From: Bacillus albus
Lineage (GTDB): Bacteria; Bacillota; Bacilli; Bacillales; Bacillaceae_G
DNA: 64,000 nt
NCBI RefSeq assembly: GCF_001884185.1
Contig: NZ_MAOE01000082.1
Coordinates: 21,979-85,978, forward strand
Direction of reading: 5' to 3'
Shown here: one piece after another, positions 27,553-36,226 of the stretch
Layout of the letters: each line of letters begins with the position of its first letter
Position numbering within the stretch: position 1 is the first letter of the stretch
Translations under genes and position numbers: made by a program
The notes under the pieces: generated by a model
What the model saw: the letters and a program-made list of their open reading frames with translations, nothing else
Databases searched by the model: none
Told to the model about the DNA's origin: nothing

Positions 27553-29538
27553 TTGAGAAAGATATGGGGGATTCTTTTTCTTTGCTTAACATTCATGTTA
27601 GTCGGATGTGGTAAAGAAGAAAAACCACAAGAAGCATTTGATACATATGCAAAAGCATGGAATAAACAAAAATTTGCAGAAATGTATGATCAATTATCAG
27701 AAAAGGCAAAAAAAGATATTTCAAAGAAAGAATTCACTGAGAAATATGAAAAAATTTATGCTGGCATTGAAGTGAAAGATTTAAAAGTAGAAACAGGGGA
27801 AGTAAAAGAAGATAAAAAAGATGAAGGTCCTGTTCCTTTTAAAGTAAGCATGGATACAGTAGGTGGAAAAATCACTTTTGGCCATGAAGCAAAGATGGTG
27901 AAAGAAAAAGATGGAGATAAAGAATCTTGGAAAGTAGATTGGACTCCTGATTTTATCTTCCCAGGTATGACGAAAGATAGTAAAGTGCGTATGCAAACGA
28001 CGCAACCGAAGCGCGGAGAAATATATGACCGTAACGGTAAATATCTTGCGGTAAATGGTAAAGCTTCTGAAATTGGATTGATTCCTGAAAAATTAGGGGA
28101 TGCAGCTCCGCAAACGAAAGAAACGGTAGCGAAGTTACTAAATATGTCTGTCGAAGAAATTGATCAAAAACTAGCAGCTAAATGGGTAAAACCAAATTAC
28201 CTTGTACCAATTGGAATATTGCCTGAAGGAGCAACACAAAATACGTACATAGATTTACCCGGTGTTGCAACAAAGCCAGTAAATGTTCGCTCATATCCAT
28301 TAGGAGAAGAAGCAGCACATCTTACTGGCTATATTGGAAAAGTGAATGCTGAAGATTTAAAAACGCTACAAAAGAAAGGCTATCAAGCAGATGATCCAGT
28401 AGGTAAAGCTGGTTTAGAGCAAGTACTGGAAGAAAAGCTACGCGGTAAAAAAGGTGGTCGTGTCTTCGTAGAAGATGCACAAGGAAAAGAAATTAAAAAT
28501 TTAGCAAAAACAGATGCTGTTGATGGAGAAAATGTAACTTTAACGATTGACAGTGCAGTTCAAAGCGAAATTTATAATGAAATGAAAAATGAGGTAGGAT
28601 CAAGTGCAGCAATTAATCCAAAGACTGGAGAAACACTTGCACTTGTGAGCACACCAGCTTATAACCCAAATACCCTTACAAGAGGGGCGTCAAAAGCGCA
28701 ACGTGATGCGGTAAATAATGATCCGAAAAAACCGATGACGAATCGATTTACACAATTATCAGTTCCAGGATCTGTATTTAAGCCGATTACAGCTGCAATC
28801 GGTCTTGAAACGAAAACAATTGATCCAAAAGAAGAGTTGAAAATTGAAGGATTGAAATGGACAAAAGATTCTTCTTGGGGTAATTATTATGTAACGCGTG
28901 TAAAAGATGCAAATCCGATTGATTTTGATAAGGCGATGAAATACTCGGATAATATTTATTTCGCACAAGAAGCTTTGAAAATCGGAAAAGATAAGTTTAT
29001 GAGTGAAGCGAAAAAATTTGGATTCGATGAGAAATTACCAATTGAATATGGATTCCCAGCTTCTAAAATCGCAAATGATGGTATTAAAAATGATATTCAA
29101 ATGGCAGACACAGGTTATGGACAAGGACAAGTATTAATGACACCACTCCATCTAGCATTAACGTACGCACCAATTGTTAATGATGGAAACATACCTTCTC
29201 CATACATTATTAAAACAGATAAGCAGCCAAAAGTTTGGAAAGAGAATGTCATTTCAAAAGGCAATCAGGATATACTAAAAACTGCGATGACGAAAGTAAT
29301 TAATGATCCAGATGGTACAGGGAAAATTGCTAAAATTGATGGTATGACGCTTGCTGGAAAAACAGGTACAGCAGAATTAAAAGTATCAAAAGAGGCCGAA
29401 GGAAAAGAACTAGGCTGGTTCGCTGCATTTGATTTAAATTCACCGGATATGGTCATTACAATGATGATTGAAGATGTAAAAGGTAGAGGCGGAAGTAATA
29501 TCCCGGCTGAAAAAGTAAAACATGTATTTCAAAAATAA
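27553..29538 (+). CDS. pbpC: Class B penicillin-binding protein, lipoprotein (PbpC/PBP3-like)
   Basis: This 661-residue protein has a lipobox LVGCG (Cys about 20), so it is anchored outside the membrane. A MecA-type NTF2-like domain (about 25-145) is followed by a PBP dimerisation domain beginning PKRGEIYDRNG and a transpeptidase domain. The active-site motifs are SVFK (SxxK) in VPGSVFKPIT, SDN in MKYSDNIYFAQ and KTGT in LAGKTGTAEL. It cross-links peptidoglycan. Architecture and size match B. subtilis PbpC and resemble staphylococcal PBP2a in the N-terminal extension, but that does not by itself mean beta-lactam resistance. The TTG start follows GAGGAGGAG. Confidence 0.9.
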   Translation: MRKIWGILFLCLTFMLVGCGKEEKPQEAFDTYAKAWNKQKFAEMYDQLSEKAKKDISKKEFTEKYEKIYAGIEVKDLKVETGEVKEDKKDEGPVPFKVSMDTVGGKITFGHEAKMVKEKDGDKESWKVDWTPDFIFPGMTKDSKVRMQTTQPKRGEIYDRNGKYLAVNGKASEIGLIPEKLGDAAPQTKETVAKLLNMSVEEIDQKLAAKWVKPNYLVPIGILPEGATQNTYIDLPGVATKPVNVRSYPLGEEAAHLTGYIGKVNAEDLKTLQKKGYQADDPVGKAGLEQVLEEKLRGKKGGRVFVEDAQGKEIKNLAKTDAVDGENVTLTIDSAVQSEIYNEMKNEVGSSAAINPKTGETLALVSTPAYNPNTLTRGASKAQRDAVNNDPKKPMTNRFTQLSVPGSVFKPITAAIGLETKTIDPKEELKIEGLKWTKDSSWGNYYVTRVKDANPIDFDKAMKYSDNIYFAQEALKIGKDKFMSEAKKFGFDEKLPIEYGFPASKIANDGIKNDIQMADTGYGQGQVLMTPLHLALTYAPIVNDGNIPSPYIIKTDKQPKVWKENVISKGNQDILKTAMTKVINDPDGTGKIAKIDGMTLAGKTGTAELKVSKEAEGKELGWFAAFDLNSPDMVITMMIEDVKGRGGSNIPAEKVKHVFQK

Positions 29539-29546
29539 TATGTAAT

Positions 29547-29585
29547 AAAAGACTAGCTCTATAATTTGTAGAGCTAGTCTTTTTA
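29547..29585 (+). terminator. Intrinsic terminator after the PBP gene
   Basis: AGACTAGCTCTA and TAGAGCTAGTCT enclose a short AT loop and are followed by T's. Confidence 0.9.
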
Positions 29586-29672
29586 TATGAAGAAATTCTT
29601 GATATTTGTATACTTAATTTTAAGGAAACAAAATAAATCATTAACTTACGAAAAAAAAGTAGCTATTTTTTA

Positions 29673-29718
29673 TTGACATCGAACGTAACTTTTTATATTA
29701 TACTTACATAAGGTAAGT
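29673..29718 (+). promoter_or_regulatory. Azoreductase promoter with overlapping dyad operator
   Basis: TTGACA (29673-29678) and TATTAT (29696-29701) have perfect 17-base spacing. An inverted repeat ACTTAC-N5-GTAAGT (29702-29718) follows immediately and would cover the transcription start. It looks like a repressor site of the redox- or quinone-responsive HxlR/MarR kind (YodB- or MhqR-like control of azoreductases is known in Bacillus). A third half-site AACTTAC lies at 29643-29649. The identity of the regulator is inference. Confidence 0.7.
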
Positions 29719-29780
29719 TATTTACTTTAAAATTATAAATCTCAAATTAAAGATAAAATGTAGAAAAGGGAGAGAATACA

Positions 29781-30416
29781 ATGACAAAAGTACTATTCAT
29801 TACAGCAAATCCAAATTCAGCAGAAGGTTCATTCGGAATGGCAGTAGGGGAAGCTTTCATCGAAGCTTATAAAAATGAACATCCACAAGACGAAGTTGTA
29901 ACAATTGATTTATTCAACACTACAGTACCAGCAATCGATGCAGATGTATTCGCTGCTTGGGGTAAATTCGCAGCAGGTGAAGGATTTGAAGCTTTAACTG
30001 AAGCTCAACAACAAAAAGTTGCAGCAATGAACACAAACTTAGAAACATTTATGAATGCAGATCGTTATGTATTCGTAACTCCAATGTGGAACTTTAGCTA
30101 CCCACCAGTAGTAAAAGCATACTTAGACAACGTAGCAATCGCAGGTAAAACATTCAAATATACTGAAAATGGTCCAGTTGGCCTATTAGAAGGTAAAAAA
30201 GCACTTCACATTCAAGCAACAGGTGGCGTATATTCTGAAGGAGCATACGCAGCTGTAGACTTTGGTCGCAATCACTTAAAAACTGTATTAGGATTTGTCG
30301 GTGTAAATGATACTGAATATATTGCAGTTGAAGGTATGAATGCAAACCCTGAAAAAGCACAAGAAATTAAAGAAGCAGCAATTGCTAATGCTCGTGAATT
30401 AGCAAAACGTTTCTAA
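29781..30416 (+). CDS. azoR: FMN-dependent NADH azoreductase
   Basis: This 211-residue flavodoxin-fold protein begins KVLFITANPNSAEGSFG (phosphate-binding loop for FMN). It contains VTPMWNFSYPPVVKAYLDNV, the hallmark of the AzoR/AcpD family, and later IQATGGVYSEG. It uses NADH to reduce azo dyes and, more relevantly, quinones by two electrons, protecting thiols from electrophiles. Codon use is skewed to few codons, as in well-expressed genes. It has a strong promoter with an operator-like dyad, GGGAGAG before the ATG and its own terminator, so it is a single-gene stress-responsive unit. Confidence 0.92.
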   Translation: MTKVLFITANPNSAEGSFGMAVGEAFIEAYKNEHPQDEVVTIDLFNTTVPAIDADVFAAWGKFAAGEGFEALTEAQQQKVAAMNTNLETFMNADRYVFVTPMWNFSYPPVVKAYLDNVAIAGKTFKYTENGPVGLLEGKKALHIQATGGVYSEGAYAAVDFGRNHLKTVLGFVGVNDTEYIAVEGMNANPEKAQEIKEAAIANARELAKRF

Positions 30417-30428
30417 TATATCATACTT

Positions 30429-30465
30429 AAAAATGTCCAAACACTTGTTGTTTGGACATTTTTTC
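30429..30465 (+). terminator. Intrinsic terminator after azoR
   Basis: AAAATGTCCAAACA and TGTTTGGACATTTT are followed by a T-tract. Confidence 0.9.
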
Positions 30466-30527
30466 TTCTTTTTCCTTCGTTTGTCTAGTATAATGAAGGT
30501 CGGAATGATAATAGGTGGGGGTTCTGT

Positions 30528-31247
30528 ATGATTCAAACGTTTTTTAAAATCTTTTATTTAATTTTAATCGTAATTGCGATTACACCGAGAATGTGGCGTC
30601 TTAAAAGACAAGTAAATACGATGTCGCCACAAGAAAAAGATAATGCTGTGTACAAAACGACAAATTGGTTTGGTAAGAAAATGGTACGTGTAGCTGGGGG
30701 AACAGTAGAAGTTAAAGGACTTGAAAATGTTCCGAAAGACAAGCCGGTACTAGTTGTAAGTAATCACCAGAGTAATATGGATATCCCTGTTTTACTAGGT
30801 TATTTAAATAAACCAATTGGCTTCGTTTCAAAGGCAGAGATTAAAAAGTTCCCAGTTGTACCAACTTGGATGGAACTTATGAATTGTGTATTTATGGATC
30901 GTAGCGATCGTCGTCAATCACTTCAAGCGATTAAAGATGGAATTGAATTATTAAAGAATGGGCATTCTATCGTAATTTTCCCTGAAGGAACGAGAAGTAA
31001 GGGTGGCGAAGTTGGAGAGTTTAAAGCTGGGAGTTTTCACCTTGCTGTAAAATCTGGTGTAGCAATCTTACCTGTAACATTAGATGGGACATATAAAATG
31101 TTTGAAGCGAATGGAAACCGTATGAAGTCAGCTCGTGCAACAGTAACAATTTCTAAGCCGATTACACCTGAAGAGTATGCGAATATGGATATTAAAGAGT
31201 TAACGAAGCATACACAGGATGTTATCGCATCACAATTACATAAGTAA
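30528..31247 (+). CDS. plsC: 1-acyl-sn-glycerol-3-phosphate acyltransferase PlsC
   Basis: This 239-residue membrane-associated enzyme has an N-terminal hydrophobic anchor (about 5-20) and the four acyltransferase blocks: VSNHQSNMD (the catalytic NHxxxxD motif), the KAEIKKFPVV region, FPEGTRSKGGEVGEFKAG (block III) and AILPVTLDG (block IV). It converts lysophosphatidic acid to phosphatidic acid, the branch point of phospholipid synthesis. GGTGGGGG precedes the ATG. In B. subtilis plsC lies in the same general neighbourhood as dfrA/thyB, ypmP and ypmQ, consistent with the layout here. Confidence 0.92.
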   Translation: MIQTFFKIFYLILIVIAITPRMWRLKRQVNTMSPQEKDNAVYKTTNWFGKKMVRVAGGTVEVKGLENVPKDKPVLVVSNHQSNMDIPVLLGYLNKPIGFVSKAEIKKFPVVPTWMELMNCVFMDRSDRRQSLQAIKDGIELLKNGHSIVIFPEGTRSKGGEVGEFKAGSFHLAVKSGVAILPVTLDGTYKMFEANGNRMKSARATVTISKPITPEEYANMDIKELTKHTQDVIASQLHK

Positions 31248-31248
31248 C

Positions 31249-31287
31249 AAAAAAGGTTTCAGCTTATATAAGCTGAAACCTTTTTTG
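31249..31287. terminator. Bidirectional terminator
   Basis: AAAAAAGGTTTCAGCTTA and its exact complement serve plsC and the convergent hemolysin III-type gene. Confidence 0.92.
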
Positions 31288-31944
31288 TTATGCTGTAGGT
31301 AAGACGTAAAAGAGTACGCAGAAGAACATCATTGCACTACCACCTAATACGAAAAGATGCCAAATGGCGTGATTGAAAGGTAACTTTTCCCAAAGGAAGA
31401 ATATAGCTCCTACAGAATATAAAATTCCACCTGCTAAAAGTAGTGAAAAACCATGTCCAGTTAGATTTTCATAAAGTGGTTTAATAGCAACGATTATGAG
31501 CCATCCCATTATGATATAACATAGAGTTGATGCCTTAATAAATCGACGTACAAAGAAAATTTTGAAGATGATACCCCCGATTGCTAGTGTCCATATAATT
31601 GCCAGTAACGTCCAACCTAATGGTCCACGAAGCGTAATAAGTAAAAAAGGAGTATATGTGCCAGCGATTAATAAATAAATGGCTGAGTGATCTAGTATAG
31701 TAAATAATTTTTCTACTTTTGGATGGTGAATGCTATGTAACAATGTCGAAAACAAGTACAGTAAGAACATACTTACACCATAAACAGTAAATGCAACTAC
31801 AGCTGATGCGGTACCATGCTTAGAAGCATGAATAATCAATATGATTAAGGCAGGGATGCTTAAAATGGCACCGATACCATGTGTTATTGCATTTGCAATT
31901 TCTTCTTTTACAAATTGGGTCATTCGTGTCATTTTTTCAGTCAT
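31288..31944 (-). CDS. Hemolysin III / PAQR-family membrane protein (YplQ-like)
   Basis: This protein of about 218 residues has seven hydrophobic segments. The PAQR features are EEIANAITHGIGAILS at the start (Glu and His), LHSIHHPKVEKLFTILDHSAIYLLIAGTYTP (given here as the motif DHSAIYLLIAGTYTP) and HAIWHLFVLGGSAMMF at the end. Together the conserved His and Asp residues form the metal site of this alkaline ceramidase-like fold. Bacterial members (TrhA) are implicated in membrane fluidity; the haemolysin name is historic. ATG 31944 follows GAAAGGA. The upstream in-frame codons to 32004 lack a ribosome site. Confidence 0.87.
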   Translation of the reverse strand: MTEKMTRMTQFVKEEIANAITHGIGAILSIPALIILIIHASKHGTASAVVAFTVYGVSMFLLYLFSTLLHSIHHPKVEKLFTILDHSAIYLLIAGTYTPFLLITLRGPLGWTLLAIIWTLAIGGIIFKIFFVRRFIKASTLCYIIMGWLIIVAIKPLYENLTGHGFSLLLAGGILYSVGAIFFLWEKLPFNHAIWHLFVLGGSAMMFFCVLFYVLPTA

Positions 31945-32157
31945 AATGCCAATCCTTTCTACTATTATAAAATAATATGTCGTTTCCCTTACCATATCAT
32001 ACACAAGGGCAATAGAAAATGAAATTTGTATAATTGATTATATTTTTGAATTTTTTTGACAAAAGCCAATGGATTTGTTGACGTTTTCAAACTTTTTTGA
32101 CAAAATAAAATTATGTAATAGTAGGACAAGGAATCTACTAATAAAGGGGATGGAGAA

Positions 32158-32343
32158 ATGTTTTCAAATATTGGCTTTCCAGGATTAATTTTAATTTTAG
32201 TAGCTGTACTTATTTTATTTGGGCCTAAAAAATTGCCGGAAATCGGAAAGGCTTTAGGGGAAACGTTAAAAGAATTCAAAAAATCAACGAAAGAATTGAC
32301 TGATGATGCATTTCAAGAGAAGGAAAAGAAAGAAAAAATGTAA
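32158..32343 (+). CDS. tatA: Sec-independent translocase subunit TatA
   Basis: This 61-residue protein has one N-terminal membrane helix (about 5-20), the FGP hinge in [12 protein letters not shown], an amphipathic helix and a charged Lys/Glu tail, exactly the TatA/E build. With TatC it moves folded, twin-arginine-tagged proteins across the membrane. As in other Firmicutes, no TatB is present. AAAGGGGATGG precedes the ATG. tatC begins 42 bases after it, so the two form an operon. Confidence 0.95.
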
Positions 32344-32385
32344 TGAATTTTCCTCGTAATGGATAAATAAAGTGTGGTGAACGAG

Positions 32386-33129
32386 ATGGAAGATCGGGAA
32401 ATGAGCGTCGTAGAACATATAGTTGAGCTTCGCAAAAGAGTAATATATACAGTGCTATCCTTTGTACTATTTTTAATTATTGGGTTTACTTTTACGAAGG
32501 ATATTTATTTTTGGCTTGTCAAAGATTTACCAATGAAATTAACTGTTCTCGGTCCAAGTGATGTATTGTGGATTTTTTTCTCGATTGCTACAGTATTTGC
32601 TATCGTTTGTACAATTCCTTTTGCTGCTATACAAATTTGGCTATTCGTAAAACCGGGTTTACATCCAAATGAACAAAAGATGACAGTCATGTATATACCG
32701 GTATTGTCTATATTATTTATTGCAGGTTTATGCTTTGGATATTTCGTTGTAATGCCGTTTTTATTTCATTTTTTAACTACGATAGGTAATGAAATGTTTA
32801 ATACGATGTTTACGACAGAAAAGTATTTTCATTTTGTTCTTAATTTAACAGTTCCATTTGCTGTAATTTTTGAATTGCCAGTAGTAGTAATGTTTTTAAC
32901 GAGTATTGGACTATTGACGGCAGAATTTCTAATAAAAATAAGAAGGTATGCTTACGTAGCATTGATTATCATTGCATCGTGTATATCACCGCCAGATTTT
33001 TTATCTCATAGTTTAGTGGCAGTACCGCTTATTTGTATTTATGAAATTAGTATTGCTTTATCAAAGATTGTTAGTAAGCGAAAAAAGAAAAGAGAAGATG
33101 AAAGCCAGTCGAAAAGTGCCGCGTTATAA
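32386..33129 (+). CDS. tatC: Sec-independent translocase subunit TatC
   Basis: This 247-residue protein has six membrane segments. The N-terminal SVVEHIVELRKRV contains the Glu and Arg that recognise the twin-arginine signal. PGLHPNEQK, the F-rich third helix and the ASCISPPDFLSHSLVAVPL signature of helix five follow. It receives Tat substrates and recruits TatA pores. ATG 32386 is preferred to the upstream GTG pair because GTGGTGA can serve as the ribosome site. No obvious Tat substrate gene is adjacent. The terminator overlaps the stop codon. Confidence 0.94.
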   Translation: MEDREMSVVEHIVELRKRVIYTVLSFVLFLIIGFTFTKDIYFWLVKDLPMKLTVLGPSDVLWIFFSIATVFAIVCTIPFAAIQIWLFVKPGLHPNEQKMTVMYIPVLSILFIAGLCFGYFVVMPFLFHFLTTIGNEMFNTMFTTEKYFHFVLNLTVPFAVIFELPVVVMFLTSIGLLTAEFLIKIRRYAYVALIIIASCISPPDFLSHSLVAVPLICIYEISIALSKIVSKRKKKREDESQSKSAAL

Positions 33130-33142
33130 AGGCACTTTTTTT
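33112..33142 (+). terminator. Intrinsic terminator overlapping the tatC stop
   Basis: AAAAGTGCC and GGCACTTTTTTT form the hairpin; the TAA lies in its loop. Confidence 0.88.
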
Positions 33143-33262
33143 ATTTATTTGTTATACTCTAGCTATAAACGTATACAATATAGAGAAGAAAAAAATTATA
33201 GAATCTCCAAAATTTAGACAAACTTTGCGCTTTTATAAGTTTATACTGAATATATTAAGCAA

Positions 33263-33428
33263 TTTACGGATAACGAGTCCTCGTCTGATTGGATATGTAG
33301 GATGGGGGATGGATTAGGTGGAGATGAATTGATTATAAAACTTCTAACCATAAGGACTACAGGGATTGTCTAAGGGTACTTTTGTATTCATAGGAGTCTC
33401 CACTTTAAACAACGTGTTACAGCGTAAA
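33263..33428 (+). ncRNA. Candidate structured leader RNA with predicted pseudoknot
   Basis: The 340-base gap between tatC and the YpmP-like gene holds nested complementarity. P1 is TTTACG-ga-TAACG (33263-33275) with TGTTA-cag-CGTAAA (33415-33428). Inside it P2 is AGGTGGAGA (33316-33324) with TCTCCACTT (33397-33405). AGTCCT (33276-33281), outside P2, complements AGGACT (33353-33358), inside P2, making a pseudoknot. GGATTAG (33311-33317) can alternatively pair with CTAACC (33344-33349), which would compete with P2. There is no T-run, so it is not a simple terminator. I do not recognise a known riboswitch class. It precedes the small gene by 40 bases in the same direction. It is a prediction by eye only. 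Confidence 0.4.
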
Positions 33429-33471
33429 GTAGAGGAAGTTCAAAAATCCAATGAAAAAGAGGATTGATATT

Positions 33472-33723
33472 GTGATTACGAAAAGTTTTTATTTCACTCA
33501 TTCAACAGGGGATTGTATTAAAATATTTGAAATCCCTGTCCTACAGGCGCAGCATCCATTATCGTTTCTAATTCAGTCTCGTCTTCAATTATTTATTGCA
33601 AAAATTCAAAAACAAAAACATCCAAGATTTTCGTATTCTTTCCGTGAATATTTACAAAATTGTTTGAAGTGGAATGATTATTTAAATGTATATAAAACAA
33701 ATACTCTTGAAAAAAATGCATGA
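33472..33723 (+). CDS. Small YpmP-like protein (probable DUF2535)
   Basis: Starting at GTG 33472 the product has 83 residues. It is basic and soluble, rich in aromatic residues, with a central HPLSFLIQSRLQLFIA helix and a C-terminal FSYSFREYLQNCLKWNDYL stretch. It looks like B. subtilis YpmP (DUF2535), whose function is unknown; that match is from memory and moderate. AAGAGG lies eight bases before the GTG, while ATG 33451 has its nearest ribosome-like site 14 bases away, so the shorter start is preferred. A SCO homologue (YpmQ) occurs 2.7 kb downstream, matching B. subtilis order. Confidence 0.6.
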   Translation: MITKSFYFTHSTGDCIKIFEIPVLQAQHPLSFLIQSRLQLFIAKIQKQKHPRFSYSFREYLQNCLKWNDYLNVYKTNTLEKNA

Positions 33724-33875
33724 TATAGAGTGTGGACAGGGTTAAGAGCTCTGTCTTTTTCATTTTAGATATAAAAATATAATTAATTTAATTAAATTTC
33801 GTTCCAAATTGTTGAAAGCAATGGGAATACTAGTATAATAACAAGGAGAGCGTATTGGAAAGGGAAGAATATAAT

Positions 33876-34718
33876 ATGCAAAAAATTAAAATTGTAACAG
33901 ATTCAACGGCAGATTTATCACAAGAGGTAATTGAGAAGTATGACATTCATGTTCTACCATTATCAATCTCTGTAAATGGACAAACATATTTAGATCGCGT
34001 TGATCTACAACCAGATGAATTTATTGAAGAAATGATTAAATCAGAGGAACTACCAAAAACATCACAACCGGCAATGGGTACATTTGTAGAAATGTATGAC
34101 AAGTTAGGTGAAGATGGAAGTGAATTACTTTCCATTCATATGACAAGTGGAATGAGTGGTACTGTGGCAACTGCAAATAGTGCTGCATCAATGACCGACA
34201 CAAAAGTAACAGTTGTTGATTCGCAATTTATTACACATGCCTTAGCATATCAAGTAGTTGAAGCTGCGAAAATGGCAAATGAAGGACGCTCACTAGAAGA
34301 AATTTTAAAACGTGTAGATGAAGTGAGAAAGAATACTCGTTTATATGTAGTAGTAGATACATTAGAAAACTTAGTGAAGGGTGGGCGTATCGGTAAAGGA
34401 AAAGCGTTTATCGGTTCACTACTTAATATAAAGCCAATTGCTAGTCTTGAAGATGGTGTTTATAACCCTGTAACGAAAGTACGTAGCCAAGGTCAAATTG
34501 TAAAAACGTTAGCTAAGTTATTTGAGGAAGATACAGCTGGAAAAGTTGTAAAAGCTGTGGCAATTCCACATGCGAAAGCAATTCCTTTAGCTGAAAATGT
34601 AAAAGCGGCTGTAGAAAAAGTAAGTGGATTTGCTAAATCAGAAATTTTCTTTACAACGCCTATTATTAGTACTCATACAGGTCCGGGTGCAATCGGATTT
34701 ATGTATTTAGCAGAGTAA
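33876..34718 (+). CDS. DegV-family fatty-acid-binding protein
   Basis: This 280-residue protein starts KIKIVTDSTADLSQEV, the family fingerprint. It carries the lipid-binding TSQPAMGTF loop, SIHMTSGMSGT with the fatty-acid carboxylate contacts, VVDTLENLVKGGRIG and the C-terminal STHTGPGAIGFMYL. DegV/FakB proteins bind a fatty acid and present it to the kinase FakA for phosphorylation and entry into phospholipid synthesis. No kinase gene is adjacent. ATG 33876 follows AAAGGGAAG. The gene lies near plsC, the enzyme that uses such acyl groups. Confidence 0.9.
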   Translation: MQKIKIVTDSTADLSQEVIEKYDIHVLPLSISVNGQTYLDRVDLQPDEFIEEMIKSEELPKTSQPAMGTFVEMYDKLGEDGSELLSIHMTSGMSGTVATANSAASMTDTKVTVVDSQFITHALAYQVVEAAKMANEGRSLEEILKRVDEVRKNTRLYVVVDTLENLVKGGRIGKGKAFIGSLLNIKPIASLEDGVYNPVTKVRSQGQIVKTLAKLFEEDTAGKVVKAVAIPHAKAIPLAENVKAAVEKVSGFAKSEIFFTTPIISTHTGPGAIGFMYLAE

Positions 34719-34719
34719 T

Positions 34720-34757
34720 AAAAAAGCTACTTGAAATGTATTTCAAGTAGCTTTTTT
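34720..34757 (+). terminator. Intrinsic terminator after the degV-type gene
   Basis: AAAAAAGCTACTTGAAAT and its complement ATTTCAAGTAGCTTTTTT form the hairpin. Confidence 0.92.
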
Positions 34758-34779
34758 ATGTGAATAGAAAGTAAGAAAT

Positions 34780-34890
34780 AAGGAGGGTTATACAGGCACT
34801 CCCGCTAATGATATAGCGAGTCTGTAAATATTCATTCATAGAAAACACCCACTGATTAAAGTTTCGCTTTATGATTTTCTATATTATATG
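34780..34890 (+). repeat. Dispersed intergenic repeat, copy 1 (bcr-like)
   Basis: A GGAGGG...CTCCC dyad is followed by CACTGATTAAAGTTTC (34850-34865). That 16-mer recurs exactly at 48630-48645 behind a similar G-rich/C-rich dyad. The layout resembles the small dispersed repeats of the B. cereus group; the family name is not certain. Confidence 0.5.
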
Positions 34891-34916
34891 TTGGATATAG
34901 AAAATAAGTAGTTACG

Positions 34917-35891
34917 TTACACATGTAACGTTTCAATTTTTTCATTCACTTTCTTAGCATGTGTTTCGCTATTATAAGTAAAAGTTTGACCTAAAAAGAG
35001 TACATGAAGTTGTTCCCACGGTAACATACGTAAATTCCAATTATTTCGAAGTCTTGTTATTGCCTCGCGAGGTGTTTCATCAGCGAGTGCAAAAGCCCCG
35101 TAATGCATTGGTATAAAGTGTGTAGCATGTAAATCTAAATAAGCTTGCACTGCTTCTTCAGGTGAAACGTGAGATATTTTCATAAACCATTCTGGTTCAT
35201 AAGCTCCAATTGGCATAAGGGCAATATCAATTGAAAAGCGTTTGCCAATTTCTTTGAAGCCTTGGAAATAACCACTATCTCCGCAAAAATAAATGGTTTC
35301 CTCCATATTGTCATTCTTAATAATCCATCCACCCCAGTGAGATGTATTCATATCAAATAATGATCTTCTCGTCCAGTGCTGAGCAGGTACGAAGTGAAAG
35401 GAAACATTATCAATAGTCGTACTTTCCCACCATTTATACTCTTCTACATTGTTGAATTTTTTACGAGTAAATAATTTTTTTAACCCGATGGGCACTAAGT
35501 ATAATACATCATCGTTCAGTTGGCGAAGTGTTGAAAAATCTAAGTGATCATAATGACCATGTGAAAGAAGAACGATATCAATTTTAGGTAGTTCTTTTAT
35601 AGAAAGTCCAGGTTTTGTAAGTCTTTGGACTAATTTTAATTTATTGGCCCATACTGGATCCGTTAATATATTAAGTCCATTCGTTTGGATAAGAAAAGTG
35701 GAATGCCCAATCCATGTGACAGTCGTTTTTTCAACATTACTTTGCAAAAATGCACTTTGTTTAACGGGTGATTGTTCTACTAAGAAAGAAAAATCTTTTT
35801 TGTTTTGCTTTCGTTCTTTACGCCAGCGTATAAAAGAGCGAATTGATTTTTTTGTGCTAACATTATCCATATTTTCATAGCGCTTTGCCAT
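34917..35891 (-). CDS. MBL-fold metallo-hydrolase (NAPE-PLD/RomA-like)
   Basis: The protein of about 324 residues has the metallo-beta-lactamase ligands in order: LLSHGHYDHLD (HxHxDH), HWTRRSLFD, FCGDSGYF and MHYGAFAL. WIGHSTFLIQTNGLNILTDP at the start and SHWGGWII mark the N-acyl-phosphatidylethanolamine phospholipase D/UlaG-like branch. The real substrate could be a phospholipid, phosphodiester or lactone. ATG 35891 follows GAGGTGATG. The in-frame extension to 36038 lacks a start signal and is AT-rich leader DNA. The gene stands alone on the minus strand. Confidence 0.85.
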   Translation of the reverse strand: MAKRYENMDNVSTKKSIRSFIRWRKERKQNKKDFSFLVEQSPVKQSAFLQSNVEKTTVTWIGHSTFLIQTNGLNILTDPVWANKLKLVQRLTKPGLSIKELPKIDIVLLSHGHYDHLDFSTLRQLNDDVLYLVPIGLKKLFTRKKFNNVEEYKWWESTTIDNVSFHFVPAQHWTRRSLFDMNTSHWGGWIIKNDNMEETIYFCGDSGYFQGFKEIGKRFSIDIALMPIGAYEPEWFMKISHVSPEEAVQAYLDLHATHFIPMHYGAFALADETPREAITRLRNNWNLRMLPWEQLHVLFLGQTFTYNSETHAKKVNEKIETLHV

Positions 35892-36226
35892 GAACATCAC
35901 CTCATTTAAAATCGTTGTAATTATATTGTACCGAAATGTTGTTAAGGAATACAGTGTATAACATGGATGAATGTTTAAGTAATTGTAAAAAAATAGAGGG
36001 GTGCATTTACAAAAATAACAATAAAATGAGTTTTGCAACTTCTATTTAGAGAAATAATAGTGAAAAAATATATTTTGTCTAGTAATTCGCTTGAAATAAA
36101 GAAGTAACATACGTAAATTCGTACGATTTCGTGAACAAATGTAGTAAACAATTTTCTCGTAGTGTTAACTTTTGTTATGATAAACATAACCTATTTAAAT
36201 TTAGGATAGAGAAAAGAGGTTTATAA

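Noticed and set aside
32056-32108. Three TTGAC repeats upstream of tatA
   Set aside because: They look like overlapping -35-type sequences in AT-rich DNA. Spacing is irregular and only the last has a plausible downstream -10 region, so no operator is claimed.
35892-36187. N-terminal extension of the MBL hydrolase and a further minus-strand frame upstream
   Set aside because: Cys/Tyr/Phe-rich low-complexity translation of AT-rich leader DNA with no ribosome sites; the start at 35891 has a good one.
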